From NCBI RefSeq assembly GCF_027111335.1, contig NZ_CP114288.1, positions 1,116,001 to 1,180,000 on the forward strand: DNA of 64,000 nt, in the 5' to 3' direction. The DNA comes from Flavobacterium aquiphilum (GTDB lineage Bacteria > Bacteroidota > Bacteroidia > Flavobacteriales > Flavobacteriaceae). This document shows, one piece after another, positions 28,390 to 37,518 of the stretch. Under the pieces are notes generated by a model. It ran no database searches. It worked only from the letters and a program-made list of their open reading frames with translations, and was not told where the DNA came from. A program made the position numbers and the translations under genes. Position 1 is the first letter of the stretch. Each line of letters starts with the position of its first letter.

Positions 28390-29964
28390 ATGAAAATCAA
28401 AAATATATTAATCATTCTCTGCTTCATCACCGGATTGAATACCGCTTTCGCAAATGACGGCTGGTACAATATCCTAAATGAAGGAGGAAATAACAAAGGA
28501 ATAAAATGCACTGAAGCCATTCAGAAAACAATCGAAAAGGCTGCAGCAAACGGCGGAGGAACTATCTTTTTTCCCGCTGGTGAATACTTAACTGGAGCAT
28601 TAAAACTAAGAAGCAACATTACAATTTATTTGGATTCGGGCGCGCTTCTGAAATTTTCAGAGAATTTTGATGATTACCTACCTTATGTGGAAATGCGTTA
28701 TGAAGGAATCGTGATGCAGACATTTTCTCCATTATTTTATGCAAAAGATGCCGAAAATATTACCATCAAAGGAAGAGGTGTAATCGACGGTCAGGGAAAA
28801 GCGTGGTGGAATGAAGTCTATCGAATCGAAACTGCCAAAGGCCCGATTCCGGAAACCAAATACCAAAAAATGTGGGTAGAACAAAACAAAGGAATTGTTT
28901 ATGAACCTTACTACAAAAGAACGATTGACAAACACTTTTTCAGACCTTCTTTCTTTCAAACTTACAATTGCAAAAACATTTTGATTGAGGGTGTGACCTT
29001 CCAAAATTCTCCTTTTTGGACAATAAATCCTGAATTTTGTGACAATGTAACTGTTACGGGTATTACGATTTTCAATCCGTATTCGCCAAATACCGACGGG
29101 ATTAATCCTTCTTCTTGCAAGAATGTGCATATTTCAAATTGCCATATCAGCGTAGGCGACGATTGTATTACCATCAAATCAGGAAGAGACGCTGACGGGC
29201 GAAAATACGGAAAAGCTTGTGAAAACATAACAATCACCAACTGCACAATGTTAAGCGGTCACGGTGGAGTTGTAATTGGAAGCGAAATGTCGGGCGGAAT
29301 CAAAAAAGTCACCATTTCCAACTGCGTTTTTGACGGAACGGACAGAGGAATTCGCATCAAATCGGCTCGTGGTCGCGGAGGTGTTGCCGAAGATATTCGC
29401 GTTGATAATATCGTGATGAAAAACATCAAGGAAGAAGCTTTTGTTTTGGATTTGTTTTACGATAAAGACAATGCGGTGGAACCGGTTACCGAGCGAACTC
29501 CGATTTTCAGAAACATTCATATGAGTAATATTACCGGTGGAAACGTAAATAAAGCGGGAGTTATTCGAGGAATTTCCGAAATGCCAATTCAGAATATCTC
29601 TTTTTCAGACATCAACATTGATGGAAAAGAAGGTTTCTCTGTAATCACGGCATCTGATGTTGAATTTCACGATGTAAAAGTGAATGCGACAGTGGGATCC
29701 TCTTTCAAAATCAGCGATTCTAAAAATCTGATTCTTGAAAATTCAGGTTCGTCAACTCCTATAAAGGGAACTCCGGTTATCAAATTGGACAATGTTTCCA
29801 ATGTAATGATTAACAATAATTTCCCTTTCAATGCAACCGATATTTTCATTGAAGCAGATGGAAAAGAAACGAAAAATATTTTTGTGAAAAATAATGTTTT
29901 CAATAACGTTTCGACGGTGGTTAAAAAAGGCGCGAGTTTAGATAAAAAAGCAATTGTAGAATAA
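28390..29964 (+). CDS. GH28 polygalacturonase-family glycoside hydrolase
   Basis: A 524-residue protein with a signal peptide ending TAFA. The right-handed beta-helix shows the GH28 active-site motifs: NTDGINP with Asp236, GDDC with Asp257 and Asp258, SGHGG with His291, and RGIRIKSARG. It hydrolyses alpha-1,4-galacturonide bonds; exo- or endo-action cannot be told from the motifs. The N-terminal half (IFFPAGEYLTGALKLRSN, GRGVIDGQGKAWW) is typical of bacterial pectinolytic members. The stop codon is immediately followed by the terminal repeat of the element at 29965-30152. Confidence 0.92.
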   Translation: MKIKNILIILCFITGLNTAFANDGWYNILNEGGNNKGIKCTEAIQKTIEKAAANGGGTIFFPAGEYLTGALKLRSNITIYLDSGALLKFSENFDDYLPYVEMRYEGIVMQTFSPLFYAKDAENITIKGRGVIDGQGKAWWNEVYRIETAKGPIPETKYQKMWVEQNKGIVYEPYYKRTIDKHFFRPSFFQTYNCKNILIEGVTFQNSPFWTINPEFCDNVTVTGITIFNPYSPNTDGINPSSCKNVHISNCHISVGDDCITIKSGRDADGRKYGKACENITITNCTMLSGHGGVVIGSEMSGGIKKVTISNCVFDGTDRGIRIKSARGRGGVAEDIRVDNIVMKNIKEEAFVLDLFYDKDNAVEPVTERTPIFRNIHMSNITGGNVNKAGVIRGISEMPIQNISFSDINIDGKEGFSVITASDVEFHDVKVNATVGSSFKISDSKNLILENSGSSTPIKGTPVIKLDNVSNVMINNNFPFNATDIFIEADGKETKNIFVKNNVFNNVSTVVKKGASLDKKAIVE

Positions 29965-30152
29965 TCCCCACCCCAACCCTCCCCGAAGGGGATGGAGCCA
30001 AAACAAAATTGTTGGTGGCGAAAAAGACAGAAACAAGATTTGTAATACTATTCCAATTTTGGAAATAATATAAAATATAATGTTCACAATAAAAAAACAT
30101 TCCAATAATCACATCTCGGCTCCCTCTCCTTTGGGGAGGGTTGGGGTGGGGA
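29965..30152. repeat. 188-bp MITE-like element with ~35-bp terminal inverted repeats
   Basis: The left end (29965-29999, beginning TCCCCACCCCAACCCTCCCC) and right end (30118-30152, ending GGGGAGGGTTGGGGTGGGGA) are inverted repeats matching at about 32 of 35 positions. The C/G-rich ends contrast with the AT-rich surroundings. The element starts one base after the GH28 stop and its right end lies within the GH43 signal-peptide codons, encoding APSPLGRVGVG. No transposase is present, so this is a non-autonomous repeat or an intergenic palindrome family. Confidence 0.75.
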
Positions 30153-31054
30153 TTTTATTATTTTTCACTTTATTAAGTTATTCCCAAAAAAAGAAAGAAA
30201 TCTATTTGTTCACGTCTTTCAGGGAACCTGCTACTGAAGGTTTGTATCTCGCCTACAGCGAAGACGGCTACAATTGGAAAGGCCTTGAAGGATCGTTTCT
30301 AAAACCCGAAATTGGCGGAAGCGAAACCAAAATTATGCGTGATCCATCAATTACAAAAGGCGCAGACGGAACCTATCATTTGGTTTGGACAACCGATTGG
30401 AAAGGCGGAAACGGTTTTGGATATGCTAGTTCAAAAGATTTGATTCATTGGTCAGAACAACAATATATTCCCGTAATGAAACACGAACCCGAAGTGGTAA
30501 ACGTGTGGGCTCCCGAAATTTTTTATGACGATGTCAAGAAAGAATACATCATTATTTGGGCATCAACCATTCCATTCCGATTTGCAAAAGGAGTGGAAGA
30601 CGAAAAAAACAACCACCGAATGTATTTCGTAACCACTAAGGATTTCAAAACCTTTTCGGATACCAAATTATATTATGATCCCGGTTTCAGTGTGATTGAC
30701 TGCGTGATTGTCAAAAAAGGCAAGAACGATTATGTTTTGGTTTTAAAAGATAATACAAGACCAATGCGAAACATTAAAGTGGCTTTCGGGAAATCGCCTT
30801 TGGGGCCTTTCGGAAAAAGTTCGGAGCCATTGACGGCCTATCTTTCAGAAGGGCCAACAGTGGTAAAAGTCGGTAAAAAATGGCTGTTGTATTATGACAA
30901 TTACGGATCCAAAAACTATAAAGCCCTAAGTACTTCCGATTTTGTAAAATTCGAAGATGTTTCCTCAAAAATAAGCCTTCCCGAAGGACACAAACACGGA
31001 ACGATTACAACTATTTCCGAAGAAGTTTTAAAAGAATTAATTGAAAAGAAGTAA
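30080..31054 (+). CDS. GH43-like secreted glycosidase (arabinosidase/xylosidase type)
   Basis: A 324-residue, five-bladed beta-propeller-type protein of typical GH43 catalytic-domain length. Candidate active-site residues are Asp88 in IMRDPSI (base), the Asp in FSVIDCVIV (pKa modulator) and Glu257 in YLSEGPTVV (acid); VNVWAPEIFYDD is also family-like. It probably removes L-arabinofuranose or a related unit from pectin side chains. The N-terminus is odd: residues 13-25 (SAPSPLGRVGVGI) are encoded by a repeat arm, followed by a short hydrophobic core LLFFTLLSYSQ. The ATG at 30080 lies inside the same repeat element, so export efficiency is uncertain. Confidence 0.82.
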   Translation: MFTIKKHSNNHISAPSPLGRVGVGILLFFTLLSYSQKKKEIYLFTSFREPATEGLYLAYSEDGYNWKGLEGSFLKPEIGGSETKIMRDPSITKGADGTYHLVWTTDWKGGNGFGYASSKDLIHWSEQQYIPVMKHEPEVVNVWAPEIFYDDVKKEYIIIWASTIPFRFAKGVEDEKNNHRMYFVTTKDFKTFSDTKLYYDPGFSVIDCVIVKKGKNDYVLVLKDNTRPMRNIKVAFGKSPLGPFGKSSEPLTAYLSEGPTVVKVGKKWLLYYDNYGSKNYKALSTSDFVKFEDVSSKISLPEGHKHGTITTISEEVLKELIEKK

Positions 31055-31063
31055 AATATAATG

Positions 31064-31186
31064 CCACAGATTAAAAGAAAATACAAATAAAAATCTGCGT
31101 AAATCTGAGACCCGAGCGATAGCGAACAGGCGAAGCAAATCTGCGTGAAAAAATAAGTAAGCAAATTCAGGAATAAAATCCGTGGC
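31064..31186. repeat. AATCTGTG-family repeat cluster with a nested 28-bp insert
   Basis: CCACAGATT at 31064 and ATCCGTGG ending at 31185 mark the ends, with several AAATCTGCG units between them. A foreign-looking 28-base block at 31109-31136 (GACCCGAGCGATAGCGAACA, then GGCGAAGC) interrupts the array. Related blocks lie at 46209 and 47283, also inside palindromic repeats. Confidence 0.65.
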
Positions 31187-31200
31187 AAAAAAGAAAAATA

Positions 31201-33075
31201 ATGACTGCATTTAAAAACATAAAAACCAATATAGTAACAGCATCAGCAATCCTACTGACTTGCGGAGCTGTAACTTCTGCATTGGCACAAAATGATACCG
31301 TACGATATACAGGCAAAACACTTTCGAATGTCGATTACCACCACGGGCAATTAGCTCCCGCAGTTGGAGTTCACGCGACACAGATAATGCGCGCAAGCAG
31401 GGAACATCCCGAAAAAGCCGATGGTTTGGGATGGACTTACAACCACCAACCGATGATGGCGTATTGGAACAATACCTTTTATTTGAATTATTTGAGCGAT
31501 CCAACAGGAGAACATATTCCGCCAAGTCAAACTTTTTTAATGACTTCGAAAGACGGCGTGACTTGGACAAAACCTACAGTGCTTTTTCCAATCTATAAAG
31601 TTCCCGATGGTTTTAAAAAAGAAGGAATGGAAGGCGTTGCCAAAAATATGGATGCGATTATGCACCAACGTATTGGCTTTTATGTTACTTCCGACAAAAA
31701 ATTGATTGCTATGGGTTATTATGGTGTAGCATTGGATAAAAAAGATGACCCAAATGACGGAAAAGGAATTGGCCGTGTCGTTCGCGAAATCTACAAAGAC
31801 GGGACTTTTGGACCAATTTATTTTATCCGATACAATAAAACCGGAAATCCGTTGCCAACAACCTTTCCGTTTTACACCAAAAGCAAGGACAAGAAATTTA
31901 TCAAAGCTTGTGACGAATTATTGTCTAAACCTTTGTTGATGCAACAATGGGTGGAAGAAGCCGATCGTGATGATGAATTGATTCCGTTAAAAAAACAATA
32001 CAAAGCTTTTAATTATTACCATTTGCCAAACGGAAATGTAGTCGGTTTATGGAAATTTGCTTTGACATCCATCAGTAAAGACGAAGGAAAAACTTGGGAA
32101 TACATCCCAACAAGAGCGCCTGGTTTTGTCAACAGCAATGCCAAGATTTGGGGACAAAAAACTTCGGATAACCGTTATGCAACTGTTTATAATCCGTCAG
32201 AATACCGTTGGCCATTGGCTATTTCAACTTCTGATGACGGATTGAACTACAAAGATTTATTGTTGGTTCACGGCGAAGTGAGTCCGATGCGTTACGGCGG
32301 AAACTACAAATCGGCAGGACCACAATACGTTCGAGGAATTTCCGAAACTGACGGAACTCCGCCTGACGGAAAACTGTGGGTAAGCTACAGTATGAACAAA
32401 GAAGATATTTGGGTGGCTTCGATTCCGGTTCCGGTGACTAGCGAAGTGAAAGAAAATGTCAATGATGTTTTCAATGATTTGCCAAATGGAGAAGAATTAA
32501 AATTATGGAATACCTATGATTTGGCTTGGGCTTCCGCCAAAGTGGAAAAGAAAACGGACGGCAAAAAAAGCCTAACTTTAAGAGATCAAGATGCTTTTGA
32601 TTATTCCCGTGCCGAGCGCGTGATTCCGTTTGCCAAAAAAATGGAAGCCACTTTTACTGTTAAGCCTGAACAAAACAATCACGGTTTACTGCAGGTGGAA
32701 TTTCAAAATGCACAAGGACTTCCTGCGATTCGCTTGGAATTCGATTCGGATGGGGAATTGAAAGCAAAAAATGGCGCCCGTTTTGGGGGCATTATGAAAT
32801 ATGAAGCCGGAAAGGAATATACTGTTACGGTTAAACTGAATGTGGCTAGTCGTTCTTATACCGTAAAAGTGAATGACGGCAAAGAAACCAACAAAATATT
32901 CTTTGCTCCGGTCGACGGAATTTCACGCATTATGTTCCGTACGGGAGAGCAACGTTATACACCAAATGCAGACACAGAACCGGATACACCGGATTTTACA
33001 GATTTGCCGGATACAGGAAAATTAATTCCCGAGGCGGTGTTTAATATTGAATCGTTGGTTACGAAAAAAATATAA
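31201..33075 (+). CDS. Secreted sialidase-fold beta-propeller protein with C-terminal lectin-like domain
   Basis: A 624-residue protein with a signal peptide ending SALAQ. Residues ~40-420 carry Asp-box-like motifs of sialidase propellers: TSKDGVTWTK, SKDEGKTWEY and STSDDGLNYKD. From ~435 to ~600 a concanavalin-like beta-sandwich follows (ATFTVKPEQNNHGLLQVEFQ, LNVASRSYTVKVNDG). No sialic-acid uptake or catabolic gene is in the window. In RG-II degradation, sialidase-fold enzymes act on keto-deoxy acids such as Kdo, so an acidic pectic sugar is a reasonable but untested substrate. I cannot name the CAZy family. It sits between GH43 and GH78. Confidence 0.7.
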   Translation: MTAFKNIKTNIVTASAILLTCGAVTSALAQNDTVRYTGKTLSNVDYHHGQLAPAVGVHATQIMRASREHPEKADGLGWTYNHQPMMAYWNNTFYLNYLSDPTGEHIPPSQTFLMTSKDGVTWTKPTVLFPIYKVPDGFKKEGMEGVAKNMDAIMHQRIGFYVTSDKKLIAMGYYGVALDKKDDPNDGKGIGRVVREIYKDGTFGPIYFIRYNKTGNPLPTTFPFYTKSKDKKFIKACDELLSKPLLMQQWVEEADRDDELIPLKKQYKAFNYYHLPNGNVVGLWKFALTSISKDEGKTWEYIPTRAPGFVNSNAKIWGQKTSDNRYATVYNPSEYRWPLAISTSDDGLNYKDLLLVHGEVSPMRYGGNYKSAGPQYVRGISETDGTPPDGKLWVSYSMNKEDIWVASIPVPVTSEVKENVNDVFNDLPNGEELKLWNTYDLAWASAKVEKKTDGKKSLTLRDQDAFDYSRAERVIPFAKKMEATFTVKPEQNNHGLLQVEFQNAQGLPAIRLEFDSDGELKAKNGARFGGIMKYEAGKEYTVTVKLNVASRSYTVKVNDGKETNKIFFAPVDGISRIMFRTGEQRYTPNADTEPDTPDFTDLPDTGKLIPEAVFNIESLVTKKI

Positions 33076-33085
33076 AAAAATACAA

Positions 33086-33162
33086 CCACAAATTCCGCAA
33101 ATTTCCGCAAATCTATAGCTGAAAGAAACAGAATAATTTGTGAAAATTTGTGCAATTTGTGG
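33086..33162. repeat. CCACAAATT/AATTTGTGG inverted repeat
   Basis: CCACAAATT (33086-33094) and AATTTGTGG (33154-33162) are perfect inverted repeats, with AAATTTCCGCAAAT and AATTTGTGAAAATTTGTG units between them. The 3' half reads in frame with the next gene and creates the artificially early GTG at 33140. Confidence 0.65.
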
Positions 33163-33178
33163 TAAAAAAATATATAGT

Positions 33179-35959
33179 GTGAAGTTTTTCAAAAACATAT
33201 TATTCCTCTTTTGTCTTCTAATAACATTCATTTCGAATGGACAAATTTCTGCCGAGCATTTAACTTGTGAAATGGTCGAAAATCCTTTGGCCGTAGTTCA
33301 AAACCAACCGAGATTAAGTTGGCAATTGGCTTCAAAAGAATCAAATGTAACACAATCGGCTTATCAGATTTTAGTCGCTTCATCCGAAGAAAAACTAAAA
33401 AAAGACCAAGGCGATGTTTGGGACAGCGGAAAAGTAAACTCGGATAAAAATCTTAAAATAAATTATGGAGGTACTTCTTTAAAAAATGAAGCCAAATACT
33501 TCTGGAAAGTTAAAGTTTGGAATCAAAAAGGGAAACCTTCCAATTGGAGTAAAATTAATTCTTTCCGAATTGCACCTTCAGAATCGGCTTTGAATCCAAC
33601 TTGGATTGGGGCGATTACAAAGGCTGACAGTCATTTGCCGGAAGGCCGAAATTATCATACGGCCACTTTCAACAAAGAGAAAAAAGCGTCTTTAATCAAC
33701 GCTTCCGATTCTTTGTCACGCAGAAGTATTATGCTTCGCAAAGCTTTTGAAGTAAAGAAAGAAATCAAGGAAGCTGTAGTTTACATTTCAGGTTTAGGAC
33801 ATTACGAACTGACGATTAACGGAAAAAAAATTGGCAACAGTGAGTTTGCTCCTTTGTGGTCAGACTATGATAAAACGGTCAATTTCAACACTTATGAATT
33901 GACTGCGAAAGAACTGCAAAATGGTGAAAATGTAATCGGTGTGCTGTTAGGAAACGGAATGTACAATACGCTTGCCGAACGCTATTCGAAGTTTTATGTG
34001 AGTTTTGGACCGCCGACTTTGTTTTTCAAAATGAAAGTGGTTTACAAAGACGGTTCAGAAGAAATCGTGAAATCAGACGAAAGCTGGAAATACAGCAAAA
34101 GCCCGATTACGTTCAATAGTATTTTTGGTGGTGAAGATTACAATGCCAATCTGGAGCAAAAAGGTTGGAACAACAAAGGATTCAACGATTCGAATTGGAA
34201 AAAAGTAGTCGTTCATGAAGCGCCAAAAGGAACTTTGAGAGCACAAACGACATCACCAATTATCGTTCAAAAACAATACGAAGTTAAGGAGGCCAAAGAG
34301 CTGAAACCTAATTTCTATATTTTTAATATGGGGCAAAATCTTTCCGGTTTTCCGACTATTAAAGTGAAAGGAAAAAAAGGACAGACGGTTCGTGTTTGGG
34401 TGGGCGAAAGCCTGAATGAAGATGGAACTGTTGGACAGGGAAAAACAGGAAAACCGTATTATTACGACTATACTTTGAAAGGTGAAGGCATCGAAGAATG
34501 GCGACCTAATTTCAGTTATTACGGCTATCAATATGTTCAGATTGAGAACATCAATTACAAAGAAGACAAGAACAAAGATCTTCCGACATTGGTTGATTTG
34601 AAATCAAATTTTATATACAATTCGGCTGGAGAAGCGGGAACTTTTGAATGTTCCAATGACATCTTCAATAAAGCACACTGGCTGATTAATAATGCCATAA
34701 AAAGTAATTTTCAAAGCGTTTTCACCGATTGTCCACAACGCGAAAAATTGGGTTGGATTGAAGAAATACATTTAAACGGTCCTGGATTGCTTTTCAATTA
34801 TAATTTGGAAAGTTTTATTCCCGCAACGATGCAAAATATTTCCGATTCGCAACGTGACAATGGTTTGATTCCAACGATTGTTCCCGAATATGTTGTCTTT
34901 GGAGGCGATTTTACCGATTCTCCTGAATGGGGGGTGACAGGAGTAATTCTGCCTTGGATGTATTACGAATATTACGGAGATGCTTCTTTAATCGAAAAAT
35001 ACTATCCGGTGATGAAAAAGTATGTGGATTATTTGGGTACAAAAGCCACAGATCATATCGTTTCGCACGGATTGGGCGATTGGTACGATTACGGGACGCA
35101 CGCGGCCGGATATTCCAAAAACAGCCCGATTGCGCTTTCGGCAACAAGTCATTATTTTTATGGAGCTAGTTTGGTTGCAAAAGCGGCGAAACTGTTGAAT
35201 AAAACGGAAGATGTTGCGAAATATGAAGCTTTGACTTTGGATATTAAAAAGGCTTTTAATGACAAATTTTTTAATGTCGAAACCAAACAATACGGGACTA
35301 ACAGTCAGTTTAGTAACGCCGTTCCTGTTTTTATGGATATAGTGGAACCGCAGTACAAACAAGCGGTAATGCAAAATTTATTGGCCGATATCAAAGCCAA
35401 AGGCGACCGATTGACGACTGGTGATGTTGGAAACCGTTACTTGTTTCAGGCATTGGCACAAAATGGCGAAAACGAAACGATGTACAAAATGAACAACCAT
35501 TATGATGCGCCGGGTTATGGTTTTCAGATAAAATTTGGCTTGACGACTCTGACCGAACAATGGGATCCGCGCAAAGGAAATTCGTGGAATCACTTTATGA
35601 TGGGACAAATAGAGGAATGGTTTTACCAAAGCCTTGCCGGAATTGTGCCTGATTCCAACAATCCGGGATTCAAACATTTCTTTATTCAGCCGGAAGTCGT
35701 GGGCGATATGACTTTCGCGAAAGCGGAATACCAATCGATTTATGGAAAAATTGCTTCGGCGTGGGAAAAGAAAGACGGAAAATTAATCCTGAAAGTAGAA
35801 ATTCCTGCCAATACATCGGCGACCATAAAATTGCCGGTTTCGAAAGATTCAGAAATTAAAATGAATAAAAAATCGGTTAGTACAGTTTTTGATGAAAAAA
35901 CCAAAAAACCAACTTTAGAATTAGGATCAGGAATTTATACAATTGAATGTAAAATATAG
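33179..35959 (+). CDS. GH78 alpha-L-rhamnosidase (first copy)
   Basis: From GTG 33179 this is 926 residues with a normal signal peptide (MKFFKNILFLFCLLITFISNGQ). The frame stays open to GTG 33140, but those 13 codons lie in an intergenic repeat. GH78 domains appear in order: an Fn3-like N-terminal domain (LTCEMVENPLAV, RLSWQL), beta domains (AVVYISGLGHYELTINGKKIG), and the (alpha/alpha)6 barrel with TDCPQREKLGWIEEIH, which holds the catalytic acid region. The C-terminal beta domain includes FAKAEYQSIYGKIASAWEK. It cleaves terminal alpha-L-rhamnose. It is paralogous to the 42097 gene but differs in the catalytic loop (REKLGWIEE against RNERMPWLGD), so the specificities may differ. Confidence 0.9.
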   Translation: MKFFKNILFLFCLLITFISNGQISAEHLTCEMVENPLAVVQNQPRLSWQLASKESNVTQSAYQILVASSEEKLKKDQGDVWDSGKVNSDKNLKINYGGTSLKNEAKYFWKVKVWNQKGKPSNWSKINSFRIAPSESALNPTWIGAITKADSHLPEGRNYHTATFNKEKKASLINASDSLSRRSIMLRKAFEVKKEIKEAVVYISGLGHYELTINGKKIGNSEFAPLWSDYDKTVNFNTYELTAKELQNGENVIGVLLGNGMYNTLAERYSKFYVSFGPPTLFFKMKVVYKDGSEEIVKSDESWKYSKSPITFNSIFGGEDYNANLEQKGWNNKGFNDSNWKKVVVHEAPKGTLRAQTTSPIIVQKQYEVKEAKELKPNFYIFNMGQNLSGFPTIKVKGKKGQTVRVWVGESLNEDGTVGQGKTGKPYYYDYTLKGEGIEEWRPNFSYYGYQYVQIENINYKEDKNKDLPTLVDLKSNFIYNSAGEAGTFECSNDIFNKAHWLINNAIKSNFQSVFTDCPQREKLGWIEEIHLNGPGLLFNYNLESFIPATMQNISDSQRDNGLIPTIVPEYVVFGGDFTDSPEWGVTGVILPWMYYEYYGDASLIEKYYPVMKKYVDYLGTKATDHIVSHGLGDWYDYGTHAAGYSKNSPIALSATSHYFYGASLVAKAAKLLNKTEDVAKYEALTLDIKKAFNDKFFNVETKQYGTNSQFSNAVPVFMDIVEPQYKQAVMQNLLADIKAKGDRLTTGDVGNRYLFQALAQNGENETMYKMNNHYDAPGYGFQIKFGLTTLTEQWDPRKGNSWNHFMMGQIEEWFYQSLAGIVPDSNNPGFKHFFIQPEVVGDMTFAKAEYQSIYGKIASAWEKKDGKLILKVEIPANTSATIKLPVSKDSEIKMNKKSVSTVFDEKTKKPTLELGSGIYTIECKI

Positions 35960-35967
35960 TTTTCGGG

Positions 35968-35998
35968 GACCTAACAGGTTTTTAAAACCTGTTAGGTC
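35968..35998. repeat. GACCTAACAGG palindrome, copy 2
   Basis: GACCTAACAGGTTTT faces AAAACCTGTTAGGTC around a single central T. The pairing is perfect. It starts nine bases after the GH78 stop. The near-identical copy at 28281 is also directly downstream of a gene, as expected for terminator-like elements. Confidence 0.7.
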
Positions 35999-36025
35999 TG
36001 ATTTGAAGTTAACAATAAATAAAAA

Positions 36026-37453
36026 ATGAAAAATTTAAAACACACAACTTTTACGTTACTAATTTCAATTTTTGCATTGACTTTAGCGAACGCTCAATGC
36101 ACTTCGGACACCAATTTCAGGAGACCGGTTTCGGAAACGCTTCAAAAAATTGCAACCATTTTTAAGGTTACCATCAATGACGACCGTGGTTTACTAAAAG
36201 GAAAAGAACTCGATTATGCCGATTGGCGAATCGAACCCGGAAATCTTCCAATTTCACTAACGAATATTTTGGCTCCATTTGAGCTGATGTACTTCAAACA
36301 GCCGGACGGGAGTTACATTATTCGAAAATATGAAAACCATAAAGTTTCGGTTGATAAAGGTAGAGAGCGCTTAAACTATCTGACGACTTTGTACTCGAAT
36401 GCAGCAGAATGGGAAGCGCGCAAAAAAGAAATAAAAGCCTGTATGATTACGTCATTTGGTTTGGACAAAGCTCCGCCAATGCCGAAATCAAAACCAATTT
36501 TAACTCCAAAAAGAATCTATAAAGACTACAGCGTTGAGAATATTGCGCTCGAAATTCTTCCTGGCGTTTACACCACGGGATCAATTTACAAACCGTATCC
36601 GCTAAACAAAAAAGCGGCAGTTATCTTAACGCCCGACGGACATTTTGGTGATGGTAGATATAGAAAAGACGAGCAGTATCGTTGTGCCATAATGGCCAAA
36701 ATGGGAGCAATCGTAGTGAGTTATGATTTATTTGCCTGGGGCGAATCGTTGCTTCAATTTCCGGAAGAAACACACCGAAACAGCATTGCATCGACCGTTC
36801 AGGTTTTGAGCGGAATGCGTTTATTGGATTATTTATCGACTCAGAAAAATGTCGATATGACCCGTGTTGGCGTTACCGGTGGTTCGGGCGGAGGTTCGCA
36901 CACGATGTTTTTGGCCGCATTGGATGACCGAATCAAAGTTTCGGCACCCGTGGTGATGGTTTCGTCACATTTTTCCGGAGGATGTCCTTGCGAAAGCGGT
37001 CGCGGCATTCACCTTTGCGGTAACGGAACCAATAATGCCGAAATCTCGGCAATGATGGCACCAAAACCACAATTGATTGTTTCCGATGGAAAAGACTGGA
37101 CATTGGCCGTTCCTGAGTTGGAATTCCCTTTTATCCAAAGAACCTATGATTTTTACGGTAAGAAAAATTTGGTCGAAAATGCTCATTTTGCCAATGAAGG
37201 ACACGATTTTGGGGTTTCAAAACGTATGGCGTTGTATCCGTTTATGGCAAAATATTTAGGATTGGATTTAAAGAAAGTACAAAACGAAAAAGGCGAAATC
37301 GACGAATCAACCTGCGTGATTGAACCTTACGATAAATTATATGTTTTTGGCAACAAAGCCGAAAATCTGCCGAAAAACGCATTGAAAGACATCAACAAAT
37401 TATATGAAATGTTCGGGGAAAAAAATCTGAAGGTTTACGAGGTTAAGAAGTAA
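36026..37453 (+). CDS. Secreted acetyl-esterase-like alpha/beta hydrolase with N-terminal STN-like domain
   Basis: A 475-residue protein with a signal peptide ending LANAQ. Residues ~30-110 (LQKIATIFKVTINDD, then LAPFELMYFKQPDGSYIIRK) look like an STN domain, usually found on SusC or secretin-type proteins. The alpha/beta-hydrolase part follows: TPDGHFGDGRYRK, the nucleophile elbow TGGSGGGSH (Ser near residue 287), VSDGKDW and the terminal His in NEGHDFG. It resembles acetyl xylan esterase-type (AXE1/CE7-like) proteins, so deacetylation of pectin or rhamnogalacturonan oligosaccharides is likely. The STN-esterase combination is unusual and was judged by eye only. Confidence 0.72.
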   Translation: MKNLKHTTFTLLISIFALTLANAQCTSDTNFRRPVSETLQKIATIFKVTINDDRGLLKGKELDYADWRIEPGNLPISLTNILAPFELMYFKQPDGSYIIRKYENHKVSVDKGRERLNYLTTLYSNAAEWEARKKEIKACMITSFGLDKAPPMPKSKPILTPKRIYKDYSVENIALEILPGVYTTGSIYKPYPLNKKAAVILTPDGHFGDGRYRKDEQYRCAIMAKMGAIVVSYDLFAWGESLLQFPEETHRNSIASTVQVLSGMRLLDYLSTQKNVDMTRVGVTGGSGGGSHTMFLAALDDRIKVSAPVVMVSSHFSGGCPCESGRGIHLCGNGTNNAEISAMMAPKPQLIVSDGKDWTLAVPELEFPFIQRTYDFYGKKNLVENAHFANEGHDFGVSKRMALYPFMAKYLGLDLKKVQNEKGEIDESTCVIEPYDKLYVFGNKAENLPKNALKDINKLYEMFGEKNLKVYEVKK

Positions 37454-37457
37454 ATGT

Positions 37458-37511
37458 TTAGCCACAGATTCACAGATTATGTGAATTAAAATCTGTGAAT
37501 CAGTGGCTAAA
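37458..37511. repeat. Near-perfect 22-bp inverted repeat (AATCTGTG family)
   Basis: TTTAGCCACAGATTCACAG begins the left arm (37458-37479), and the right arm 37490-37511 is its complement with one mismatch. The gap between the two genes is almost entirely this hairpin. The right arm contains an in-frame GTG (37495) that lengthens the next ORF artificially. Confidence 0.75.
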
Positions 37512-37518
37512 ATATAAA

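Noticed and set aside
29921..30112. 63-codon open frame on the - strand near the GH43 start
   Set aside because: Its APSPSGRVGVG stretch is simply the mirror arm of the inverted repeat at 29965-30152.
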